Source: Balneolaceae bacterium (lineage in GTDB: Bacteria; Bacteroidota; Rhodothermia; Balneolales; Balneolaceae). From it: a stretch of 6,345 nucleotides of DNA. Where the stretch lies: the NCBI GenBank assembly GCA_007117235.1, contig SKGY01000032.1, positions 1 to 6,345 of the forward strand. Reading direction: 5' to 3'. Position numbers and translations under genes: made by a program. The notes beneath the pieces are model-generated. The model was given only the letters and a program-made list of their open reading frames with translations, did not search any database and had not been told where the DNA came from. Below, piece after piece: positions 1 through 6,345 of this stretch (the stretch's first letter is position 1; each line of letters begins with the position of its first letter).

Positions 1-48
1 AAAGGCAAGTACCAGGATTTGGATAAGAACTGTGTAGCGTAATTTCAT
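1..48 (-). CDS. N-terminal start of an exported protein (3' end outside window)
   Basis: Sixteen codons are visible on the minus strand, starting with ATG at 48-46 and running open to the window edge: MKLRYTVLIQILVLAF. A short start with Lys and Arg followed by an unbroken hydrophobic run is what the n- and h-regions of a Sec signal peptide look like, so the product is probably exported or a lipoprotein. The cleavage site and mature protein lie outside the window, so no function can be given. The start sits only 10 bases after the TAA of the large DUF4175-type gene, which suggests co-transcription and possibly translational coupling. No Shine-Dalgarno motif is visible in the AT-rich spacer, but the other starts here lack one too. 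The alternative is a chance ATG, but the good signal-like sequence and operon-like spacing make a real gene more likely. Confidence 0.6.
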   Translation of the reverse strand, partial: MKLRYTVLIQILVLAF

Positions 49-58
49 AGTATAAAGT

Positions 59-3000
59 TTAGTTTGGAACCGGTCTGTCTTCAAACCGCCTCAATTGTTC
101 AAAGTAGAGCTCAATTAGTCGCTGATATCTTTCAGAGAAACGTGAAAAATTTGGATCCTGGAGCCTTGATCTGATCTCCTGCTGTAGTTCCTCGAGAGTC
201 ATTTCGGGTGGAAGTGTACGGTCAAAAGAGGTGATATCCCTGCCTTCCCGCTCGTCACTCTCACCACGTTGTTGCAGTGACTCTTCCGTCTCAAGCATTC
301 GTGATAATATATTCTGTTGACGCTGAACCATAAGTGGATCGGTCATTCCTCCCCGCATATCGTTGATAGATTCTTCCATCTGCTCTATCATTCTTTCCAA
401 CTCACTCATGGCGCGATCGCCCGGATTTAGCGCACCTCGACGCTGCAACTCACGCATCTGGTTACGAATTTCATTTTGCTGACGTGCCAGCTGATCCAGA
501 CGTTCGGATTCTTCACGGGTTAAACGCTCCCCCTGTAAATCATTAACAAGGTCTTGAAGCTGTTGATTGAGCTGCATTTGATCTCCCGACATTTGCTGCA
601 TCTGTTCTACCATTTGCTGCATACTCATTCCGCCGCCGCCTTCACCACCGCCGTTCTGCTGATCCATCAATTGATCGACTAGAGAAGCTACCATTGACGT
701 TAAATCATTAATTCCTGCAAGCGATTCACGAGATGTAACTGTTGCTCCCCGTTGATTTCTCTCTACCATCTCGTCGACAGACCTGTTGATTGTTCTTTCA
801 GTCTCAGTTTTTTTCTGAATGACTGCATTCGGCACGCCCGGAATTTCTGATGCGATCTGAAATAGTGTATCAGCTACAAATGAAAATTGATTACTCACAT
901 TACGTTGTGAGCGTGCAAGATCAACAAAACCCTGACTTCGATTTCGAGTTTCTGATGACGATTGTGATAAGTACTCCTGACGGCTTGAAAGTTCTAAAAG
1001 GGTGTACAACGATCTTTGTAAAGCTAAAATGTTTACCTGCAGTTGTTGTCCGCTCATTTGCTGGATGGATGATCTGAACTTCTCTGCTTCTTCCTGCAAG
1101 TTCTCACTAATTTGCTGCTGTTGATTTTGAATATCTTCACCTGTCGGAGGATCATCTGTTGATTCTGAACCTTGCATTAACTGTTCAAGCTGATCTTTAA
1201 TTTGTTCGAGGTTAGATAATGCATCCTCTTTCAGTTTCCTCAATGTCTCTTCAGATCTTTTGGGTGGATTACTGTCAAGATCCTGTAGTTGATTTTCAAG
1301 GGTATCAATATCTTCCTGAACTGAATTTAACTCATTCTGCAACTGATCCTGATTCTGGTCAGGATTAGGAGCAGTTCGCTGAGAGAGGTCTTCATATTGG
1401 GTTGCGATTTTATCAAGATCACTGTTCATTTTTAGCCGCTTAAACAGCTCAACTGTACGCTCCAGCCGCTCCCTGTAGAGCTGCTCATTGAAATCCATAT
1501 TTTCAAGAGCTCTCTCCAGTTCTTGAGGAGACATGTTTTCAAGAGCCTGCTGCATTTGCTCCATGGCTTCGCGCAGTGCAGGATCATCAAGTTCATTCAT
1601 TAATTGCTGAAGTTCACGATATGCTCGTCTTGTATCTTCGGAAGTACGATCACTCTGCTGAATCTCATTTTGAAGTTGCTCAAACCTCTCATTCATCTGT
1701 CTGACAGTCTCTTCAATTTGTTCTTGCCTCTCTTTGATCTCTTCCATAATCTGCTGTTCTTCAAAACCACCATCAGGATTTTGTCTGAGTCGCTCTAGAA
1801 AATCCTGATACTCCTGCTCCATAGACTGAAATCGCTCAGTAACCTCATCAAGATTATCTCGAATGTCTCTTTCTGAGCTGTCCAGTTCTTCGAAATAATC
1901 TGCCAAGGATGGAACCTGAATAATTACCTTCTGTGATTCGCCCATTTTGTAACCATTGATAGCATCATTGTCCCAAACCCTGACTTTGAATTCGAGTTCA
2001 TCACGTGGTCGCAGATTCATATCACTCAAGTCCCACTCAAACGACTCAATTCTTCCGTTAGCCGGTCTGGAAAGATTGATGGCATCTTCGATTGGAGTCT
2101 CAACGAAAGCCCGCCTGAGAGTCCATTTCAAGTCAGCCCGGGTTAATCCAAAATCGTCCGTAGCCTGGTAGAATACTTCAATCTCTCTGGGGTCAGTTTT
2201 AAGTATTGTACCGGTCGGCTCCTGAATTGATACAACAGGGTATTGATCGGCAAGCTGCTTGAGAACAGTACGAAATCTGTTTCGATTGGAAATACCTTCA
2301 TTATCTTTGAGGTCAAAATGCAGAGTGTCAGAACCTTCCGGTTTAAAAGTGAATGCAAGATCAGAGCTGTCTTGGGTGATCTCCAGATCAAATATGCTCT
2401 CTTTAGTTTGTAGAATTGCTGAGCTTATTGGCTTATTCGTCCGGCCGGAAAGTGTAATGGTTGAGCCTTCATAAAAATTGATTTCTGAGTAAGGATACGA
2501 ATGCTCTCGATCAGCTAATCCTGTGTAGGGTGGTGGGGAAACTGTTACTGTGAGTTGATCAAAGCGAGGCTGGAGTTCAACATCAATTTTAAACTGTTCA
2601 CTTTTGAATCCATCCATTTCAATGTAGAACGTTACATTGTTAGTTAACTCAATGGGGTCTATTTGAAATAGATTTGGACTAACTTCTCTTAACGGTCTGC
2701 TTCTGAACTCTTCTTCAACGTCTGTCTTAAAAGCGAATAATAGATTATTTGGGATATTATCACTTTCAAAAATAACACCAGCTTCAATCGAAGAACCATG
2801 TACAATGGTAGTATCCCCGGGAAGGACTGAAAACAGATATGGATTCGGTTTATCAAAAGTTTCCCAAAGCGTGAGTGTGCGTGAAGTACTGTCTGTGATA
2901 AATACTGATGTGAATGCAAAAATGGATGCTGATAAAACTAGAATAACCGATACAGAGTTAAAATAGTGATTAACCTTGGTACTCTTGATGTAAGATTGAA

Positions 3001-3433
3001 CGTCTCGACTTATGGACTCAATTGATACGCCTTTTAGCTTCCGATTAATGGCAGCCTGAGAAAATTTAGAGGAGTTCTGAGATGGATCCTGATAGAGATC
3101 CACAGCGCTGATCAGATCTTTTTTGTTGATTGATTTTAAAAGCGTTTGATAGAACTCATTAAAATCAACCGTTTTTGAAGACCGGTAAAATAGTACTCCG
3201 ATTGAAGTAGATAGTATCAGAATTATGAGTGCAACTGATGATTTTACCTCTGCACTGAAATATGCTGTCTGATCAGTATAAATGAGAATTGTGATACCAA
3301 TAAATAGTACCGTAAGAGCTGAAAAGAGAGAAATAAACCGTGATCTGCTCACTAACTTTTTATGAGCTTTTTTCAGTAAAGAGTAAAGTTCCTCTACTGA
3401 TGATCTGGTTAATTTATTTTTCTGTTCAGACAT
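59..3433 (-). CDS. DUF4175-type large membrane-anchored coiled-coil protein
   Basis: This is a 1124-residue protein of unknown function. Three hydrophobic helices are visible at about residues 33-53, 65-83 and 160-180. The Lys/Arg-rich stretch before the first helix suggests a cytoplasmic N-terminus, which puts residues 84-157 in the cytoplasm and everything after about 181 in the periplasm. Residues 205-510 are beta-rich with Ig-like character and include the motifs VSPPPYTG (298-305) and ATDDFGL (424-430), which I associate with DUF4175-type proteins. Residues 515-820 are a Glu/Gln/Arg-rich coiled coil. A small globular stretch follows (about 830-920), then a Gly linker GGGEGGGG (928-935), a second Gln/Met-rich coiled coil (937-1060) and a conserved-looking end, ERYQRLIELYFEQLRRF (1101-1117). 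The ATG at 3433 is chosen because it precedes the positively charged segment and lies 51 bases after the hydrolase stop. No catalytic motif is visible. A structural or scaffolding envelope role is only a guess. The family assignment rests on architecture and remembered motifs, not on a search. Confidence 0.8.
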   Translation of the reverse strand: MSEQKNKLTRSSVEELYSLLKKAHKKLVSRSRFISLFSALTVLFIGITILIYTDQTAYFSAEVKSSVALIILILSTSIGVLFYRSSKTVDFNEFYQTLLKSINKKDLISAVDLYQDPSQNSSKFSQAAINRKLKGVSIESISRDVQSYIKSTKVNHYFNSVSVILVLSASIFAFTSVFITDSTSRTLTLWETFDKPNPYLFSVLPGDTTIVHGSSIEAGVIFESDNIPNNLLFAFKTDVEEEFRSRPLREVSPNLFQIDPIELTNNVTFYIEMDGFKSEQFKIDVELQPRFDQLTVTVSPPPYTGLADREHSYPYSEINFYEGSTITLSGRTNKPISSAILQTKESIFDLEITQDSSDLAFTFKPEGSDTLHFDLKDNEGISNRNRFRTVLKQLADQYPVVSIQEPTGTILKTDPREIEVFYQATDDFGLTRADLKWTLRRAFVETPIEDAINLSRPANGRIESFEWDLSDMNLRPRDELEFKVRVWDNDAINGYKMGESQKVIIQVPSLADYFEELDSSERDIRDNLDEVTERFQSMEQEYQDFLERLRQNPDGGFEEQQIMEEIKERQEQIEETVRQMNERFEQLQNEIQQSDRTSEDTRRAYRELQQLMNELDDPALREAMEQMQQALENMSPQELERALENMDFNEQLYRERLERTVELFKRLKMNSDLDKIATQYEDLSQRTAPNPDQNQDQLQNELNSVQEDIDTLENQLQDLDSNPPKRSEETLRKLKEDALSNLEQIKDQLEQLMQGSESTDDPPTGEDIQNQQQQISENLQEEAEKFRSSIQQMSGQQLQVNILALQRSLYTLLELSSRQEYLSQSSSETRNRSQGFVDLARSQRNVSNQFSFVADTLFQIASEIPGVPNAVIQKKTETERTINRSVDEMVERNQRGATVTSRESLAGINDLTSMVASLVDQLMDQQNGGGEGGGGMSMQQMVEQMQQMSGDQMQLNQQLQDLVNDLQGERLTREESERLDQLARQQNEIRNQMRELQRRGALNPGDRAMSELERMIEQMEESINDMRGGMTDPLMVQRQQNILSRMLETEESLQQRGESDEREGRDITSFDRTLPPEMTLEELQQEIRSRLQDPNFSRFSERYQRLIELYFEQLRRFEDRPVPN

Positions 3434-3484
3434 TCAACATTATGTTTGTTGGCAACGTGACCTATAACGATGTAAAAGTCAATT

Positions 3485-4357
3485 TTATTCGATTTCGGAT
3501 AGCTTTAGAGAGTGCTCCATCACAAATTTTCCATTTTCTTTGGCGATCGTGATCACCTCATTGGATGCATCGTGCTCAAGAAAAAGGTACCATTTTTTGT
3601 CAGCAGCTTTATTCATAAACTCTTCTTTTTCACGCAGAGTTTGAACCGGGTACATATCATAACCCATCACCCAGGGTAGTGGCACATGGGCAGATGTAGG
3701 AAATAGATCGGCTGCGTAAACAATTGTTTTATTCGAGTCAGTGAAGAGAGGGAGCTGCTGACCAATCGTGTGCCCGTGCATTGGTATAGTGCTGAACCCT
3801 TCTTCAAGCTCGTGGTTGTCATCTACAAGATTCAAACGTCCACTTTCACCGATTGGTTTGATATTTTCAGGAAAAAAAGACGCCTTCTCACGTTGATTGG
3901 GACTATTTGCGGTATCCCAGTGTCTGCTGTTTACATGGTATGTAGCATTAGGAAAGACTTCATATAAATCTCCGGATTCATCATAATCTGTTGTACCACC
4001 ACAGTGGTCAAAGTGCAGATGGGAAAATACCATATCGGTAATTTCATCCGGTGAAACACCGGCTTCGGATAGTGAGGATAGCAGGTCGCTGTGATCATAA
4101 TCTAATCCATAGATTTTCTGCATTTTCTCATCAAATTTGTTACCACTGCCATTATCGATCAAGTATATTCGTCCGGTGGCAGTTGATTTAACAAGCAGAC
4201 ATCTCATTGCCATAGGAATGCGATTTTTGTCGTCAGAAGGTATTTGACGACTCCAAAGTGTTTTCGGGACTACTCCAAACATTGCGCCTCCATCTAACAT
4301 AAACCGCCCGGTCTCGATAGGGAAGAGTTCAAGATTACCAACTTTCAGTGAATTCAT
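3485..4357 (-). CDS. MBL-fold metallo-hydrolase, methyl parathion hydrolase/lactonase-like
   Basis: This is a 290-residue metallo-beta-lactamase-fold hydrolase with the full dinuclear metal site. HLHFDHCGG supplies H113, H115, D117 and H118; HGHTIG supplies H196; AADLFP supplies the bridging D217; and EHD supplies H262. LIDNG around D68 matches the usual strand before the metal loop. The ligand spacings (78, 21 and 45 residues after H118, H196 and D217) resemble methyl parathion hydrolase (82, 21, 47 as I recall) more than the AiiA lactonase (60, 22, 44). The N-terminal motif DGGAMFGVVP (22-31) also fits this broad lactonase-like group. No signal peptide or membrane helix is visible, so it is probably cytoplasmic. 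The natural substrate could be a lactone or another ester and cannot be read from the sequence. The gene follows the oxidase terminator with its own leader and probably heads a unit with the DUF4175-type gene 51 bases downstream. Its start has no Shine-Dalgarno motif. Confidence 0.93.
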   Translation of the reverse strand: MNSLKVGNLELFPIETGRFMLDGGAMFGVVPKTLWSRQIPSDDKNRIPMAMRCLLVKSTATGRIYLIDNGSGNKFDEKMQKIYGLDYDHSDLLSSLSEAGVSPDEITDMVFSHLHFDHCGGTTDYDESGDLYEVFPNATYHVNSRHWDTANSPNQREKASFFPENIKPIGESGRLNLVDDNHELEEGFSTIPMHGHTIGQQLPLFTDSNKTIVYAADLFPTSAHVPLPWVMGYDMYPVQTLREKEEFMNKAADKKWYLFLEHDASNEVITIAKENGKFVMEHSLKLSEIE

Positions 4358-4387
4358 ATTTGTCTGTTCTATTAATTCATATTATTT

Positions 4388-4402
4388 AGACAGTGAGTGT
4401 CT
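4388..4402. repeat. Short inverted repeat in the hydrolase leader
   Basis: AGACA and TGTCT form a perfect 5-base inverted repeat around a 5-base spacer (GTGAG on the plus strand). It lies 31 bases upstream of the hydrolase ATG and just downstream of a possible -10 element. It could be a regulator operator or a weak leader hairpin. Arms this short occur often by chance, so this is only a candidate. Confidence 0.3.
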
Positions 4403-4416
4403 GCAGTGGCCCGAAT

Positions 4417-4422
4417 ATTATA
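4417..4422 (-). promoter_or_regulatory. Possible -10 element for the hydrolase unit
   Basis: The minus strand reads TATAAT here, immediately after the T-tract of the oxidase terminator and about 60 bases upstream of the hydrolase start. A promoter is expected somewhere in this leader because the upstream operon is terminated. No convincing -35 element is visible: the expected place falls in the terminator loop. The Bacteroidota-style TTTG/TAnnTTTG pair is also absent. The match may simply reflect AT-richness. Confidence 0.25.
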
Positions 4423-4425
4423 TAT

Positions 4426-4458
4426 AAAAAAAGCCGATCTCGTAAGAAACCGGCTTTT
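4426..4458 (-). terminator. Rho-independent terminator of the cytochrome oxidase operon
   Basis: On the minus strand AAAAGCCG (4458-4451) pairs perfectly with CGGCTTTT (4436-4429) across a 14-base loop, and the descending arm runs into seven consecutive T residues (4432-4426). The hairpin begins 18 bases after the TAA of subunit IV, which is the normal place for an operon terminator. Read in the plus direction the stem is followed by only four Ts and then As, so it is effectively one-directional, in agreement with all genes being on the minus strand. Confidence 0.87.
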
Positions 4459-4476
4459 CAAAAAAGATGATTTATT

Positions 4477-4779
4477 TTAGAAACTTGGAATAGGGTCTGT
4501 TCTGTAAAGTGTGTCTAATAGAGTAATGCCTATCATCAATATGAAAAACACAATAGACATAATAAAAAGTAGCACGTTGAATTTACTGTCCCACCAAAGA
4601 TTCATGAAGAATAGTGCAACGATAGTCGCCTTTACTACTGCGATCGCTATAGCTACAACAACATTCCATGGTTCAGGAATTTGAATCCAGGTTACGGCAA
4701 CAGTAACAAATGTGAGAAAGAACAGAGCAATCCCGATTCCCCACAAAAACTTAGCTGATGATATATGATGTCCACTCAT
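4477..4779 (-). CDS. ctaF: Cytochrome c oxidase subunit IV (prokaryotic type)
   Basis: This is a 100-residue protein made almost entirely of three membrane helices at about 11-31, 38-60 and 67-89. The sequence across the second helix and following loop, VVKATIVALFFMNLWWDSKF, matches the conserved core of prokaryotic subunit IV (the CtaF/CyoD-like group), where a Lys near the membrane is followed by an aromatic-rich end and a charged loop. The protein is a small accessory subunit of the aa3/caa3 oxidase, thought to help assembly or stability; it binds no cofactor. It is the last gene of the operon, 20 bases after the subunit III stop and 18 bases before the terminator. The N-terminus begins MSGHH. 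The spacer before its ATG contains no purine-rich ribosome binding site. The assignment is firm from position, length and topology, while the exact subfamily name is less certain. Confidence 0.92.
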   Translation of the reverse strand: MSGHHISSAKFLWGIGIALFFLTFVTVAVTWIQIPEPWNVVVAIAIAVVKATIVALFFMNLWWDSKFNVLLFIMSIVFFILMIGITLLDTLYRTDPIPSF

Positions 4780-4799
4780 GGTATTGAAAAAGTTTTAGA

Positions 4800-5459
4800 T
4801 TAATCTATCAAGTATAGTAATGGGAATAAGAAAATCCAGATGACATCCACAAGGTGCCAGTAGAGTCCGGTAATTTCAACGGGAGTGTAGTAGCCGCTGT
4901 GGAAGACTTTTTTCTTTGCTTTCACAACAAGCCAAATCATCAAGCCGATACCAATAACAACGTGAATTCCGTGGAGTCCTGTCATCATATAGTAAATGCT
5001 GAAAAATATATTGGCTTTTTCGTGCTCCAAACCATCATATGTATAATATCTACCGGGGGCGATTCCTTTCTCAAGTTTTTCAGCATATTCGAAATACTTA
5101 ATCACCATAAACGTGATTGCAAGGCCAATGGTGATGTAGAGATTTATAATCAACCCTTTGATCTGATTTAGTTGTGCAGATCTAATAGCCATAGCTACTG
5201 TCAATGAACTACCAATCAGAACGGCAGTATTAACTGTCCCCCAGAAAGCGTTCAACTGAGTTGATGCTTCCAGATAAAGCTCAGGGTACCATGCACGGTA
5301 CACAATATATGCGGCAAATAATCCGCCAAAAAAGAGAATTTCAGTCACTAAAAAGATCCACATCCCCATTTTGGAGGACTCAAACTGCTGATCACTATCA
5401 ACAAAGTGATGCTGGATGTGGTCTGTTTTATGCTCAGTAACAGCAGAGGTGTCAGACAT
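4800..5459 (-). CDS. ctaE: Cytochrome c oxidase subunit III
   Basis: This 219-residue protein is a complete five-helix bacterial subunit III, which packs against subunit I in the membrane and supports sustained proton pumping; it carries no redox centre. Characteristic sequences are MGMWIFLVTEILFFGG in helix one (31-46), KYFEY at 121-125, TGLHGIHVVIG in helix four (160-170) and YWHLVDVIWIFLFPLLYL in the last helix (200-217). Helices fall at about 32-54, 75-92, 103-120, 152-179 and 198-217. The length of about 220 residues is normal for the form lacking the two extra N-terminal helices of mitochondrial-type subunit III. A hydrophilic 30-residue N-terminus with several His residues (EHKTDHIQHH) precedes the first helix. 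The gene begins 10 bases after the subunit I stop and is followed 20 bases later by subunit IV, so all three are surely co-transcribed. The ATG at 5459 is the natural start given that spacing. Confidence 0.97.
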   Translation of the reverse strand: MSDTSAVTEHKTDHIQHHFVDSDQQFESSKMGMWIFLVTEILFFGGLFAAYIVYRAWYPELYLEASTQLNAFWGTVNTAVLIGSSLTVAMAIRSAQLNQIKGLIINLYITIGLAITFMVIKYFEYAEKLEKGIAPGRYYTYDGLEHEKANIFFSIYYMMTGLHGIHVVIGIGLMIWLVVKAKKKVFHSGYYTPVEITGLYWHLVDVIWIFLFPLLYLID

Positions 5460-5469
5460 GATTTATGCT

Positions 5470-6345
5470 TTAAGCTTTATCTTTTACTATTTCAGTTTTA
5501 TTCACATCGTGATCTTGATGCCCGTGATGATGCTTGCTTGCAATACCAAGCTGGAATTCAGACATCGGTTTGTGATAGTCGTAAGGTCCGTTGATTACCA
5601 CAGGCGTATGTTCAAAATTGTGCAGTGGTGGAGGTGATGATACTTGCCATTCCATTGCACGGCTTCCCCATGGATTTGAAGAAGCTCTCTCGCCTCTGAG
5701 AAGCGAATGAAGAAGGTATCCGAACATGATAAAAAATCCAATACCAATTATGTACGAGCCAATAGTTGAGAATTGGTGAAATGACTGGAATTGATCAATG
5801 TAGTTGAAATATCTTCTCGGCATTCCCTGTGATCCCATTACAAATTGAGGAAGGAATGTCATATTAAATCCGATGAAGATAATTACCGCAGAGAGCTTTG
5901 CCCAAAATTCGCTGTACATCTTACCGAACATTTTTGGCCACCAGTAATGGAGTCCTGCCAAAAATGCCATTACCATACCACCCATCATTACATAATGGAA
6001 GTGAGCTACAACGTAGTATGTATCATGAAGGTGAATATCTACCGCAAGTGCACCAAGCATAATTCCTGTAAATCCACCGATGGTGAAAAGGAATAAGAAG
6101 ATCATTGCGTAGAGCATTGGGGTTTTCATATCAATCGAACCGCGATACATGGTTGCAAGCCAGTTAAAGATCTTAATACCGGTTGGTATACCAACCAAAA
6201 ATGTTAGGAATGAGAAGACCATGCTTGCCAGCGAAGATTGACCGGCTGTAAACATATGGTGTCCCCAAACAAGGAAGCCAATGAACGCAATGGCTAATGA
6301 TGACAATGCTATAGCCCAATAACCGAAAATGATTTTTCGTGAAAA
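5470..6345 (-). CDS. ctaD: Cytochrome c oxidase subunit I, C-terminal part (5' end outside window)
   Basis: The last 291 residues of the catalytic heme-copper subunit are visible. Reading stays open to the window edge, where [13 protein letters not shown] continues the family pattern, so the TTG at 6306 is an internal Leu codon and not a start. In fragment numbering, WGHHMF carries the two adjacent CuB histidines (H29, H30). PTGIK carries T55 and K58 of the K proton channel. LHDTYY has the His-Asp pair near the Mg site (H107, D108). [10 protein letters not shown] has the heme a3 ligand H115 and the low-spin heme ligand H117. These features define an A-family, proton-pumping oxidase reducing O2 to water. 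The residue that would separate A1 from A2 types (the GHPEVY region) is upstream of the window. The protein ends in a hydrophilic His-rich tail, [10 protein letters not shown]. Subunits III and IV follow directly. Confidence 0.98.
   Translation of the reverse strand, partial: FSRKIIFGYWAIALSSLAIAFIGFLVWGHHMFTAGQSSLASMVFSFLTFLVGIPTGIKIFNWLATMYRGSIDMKTPMLYAMIFLFLFTIGGFTGIMLGALAVDIHLHDTYYVVAHFHYVMMGGMVMAFLAGLHYWWPKMFGKMYSEFWAKLSAVIIFIGFNMTFLPQFVMGSQGMPRRYFNYIDQFQSFHQFSTIGSYIIGIGFFIMFGYLLHSLLRGERASSNPWGSRAMEWQVSSPPPLHNFEHTPVVINGPYDYHKPMSEFQLGIASKHHHGHQDHDVNKTEIVKDKA

Noticed and set aside
629..652. GCC/ACC-like trinucleotide run suggesting a DNA repeat
   Set aside because: It encodes the Gly linker GGGEGGGG with mixed codons in the large protein and is better explained as a protein linker than as a repeat element.
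850..1077. Plus-strand open frame of 75 codons inside the DUF4175-type gene
   Set aside because: It is antisense to the continuous 1124-codon gene, and its translation shows no recognisable domain or signal.
2143..2391. Minus-strand open frame of 82 codons in another frame of the large gene
   Set aside because: It overlaps the large gene on the same strand in a shifted frame. The large gene is continuous through this region with good beta-domain motifs, so there is no sign of a frameshift.
3436..3456. Two adjacent small palindromes (AACAT-T-ATGTT and GTTG-G-CAAC) before the large gene
   Set aside because: The arms are only 4-5 bases and there is no T-tract, so this is neither a terminator nor a convincing operator; chance is the simplest explanation.
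4854..5171. Plus-strand open frame of 105 codons opposite subunit III
   Set aside because: It lies wholly antisense to a clear subunit III gene, has no family-like motifs and is rich in Cys/His/Asn, as expected from the reverse complement of membrane-protein codons.
6304..6306. TTG as the start codon of subunit I
   Set aside because: The frame remains open upstream to the window edge and encodes the expected FSRK...FGYWA sequence, so this is an internal Leu codon of a 5'-truncated gene.
1..6345. Search for a novel defence, mobile or RNA-based system
   Set aside because: No direct-repeat array, transposase, integrase, toxin-antitoxin pair, reverse transcriptase, tRNA or long non-coding structure is visible; genes occupy nearly the whole window.

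Overview
This window comes from a moderately AT-rich bacterial genome. The gene families and the start contexts point to the Bacteroidota/Balneolota/Rhodothermota group, and a Balneolaceae-like marine or halophilic heterotroph is my best guess. The signs are a large DUF4175-type membrane/coiled-coil protein, an aerobic heme-copper oxidase cluster with a small prokaryotic subunit IV, and five gene starts that all lack a recognisable Shine-Dalgarno sequence. The phylum is an inference and was not tested.

Every supported gene is on the minus strand, so transcription runs from the right edge to the left. At the right (6345 down to 4477) lies the 3' part of a cytochrome c oxidase operon: subunit I (5'-truncated by the window), subunit III and subunit IV, with gaps of 10 and 20 bases. 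It ends in a strong rho-independent terminator (4426-4458). Together these genes encode membrane subunits of an A-family, proton-pumping terminal oxidase. Subunit II and the cytochrome c partner would be expected upstream, outside the window.

After the terminator a new transcription unit seems to begin. A roughly 70-base leader holds a possible -10 element and a small inverted repeat. It is followed by a cytoplasmic metallo-beta-lactamase-fold hydrolase (4357-3485) whose metal-ligand spacing resembles methyl parathion hydrolase/lactonase-type enzymes. Fifty-one bases later comes a 1124-residue protein (3433-59) with three predicted membrane helices, beta-rich domains and long Gln/Glu-rich coiled coils, which I assign to the DUF4175 type. 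Ten bases after its stop a further gene starts (48 to beyond 1). Only 16 codons are visible, and they look like the start of a signal peptide.

Coding density is very high and no stretch above 300 bases lacks a gene. I see no mobile element, CRISPR array, RNA gene, phage or defence module. The respiratory part is ordinary. The least understood part is the DUF4175-type protein and its tightly linked, apparently exported neighbour.
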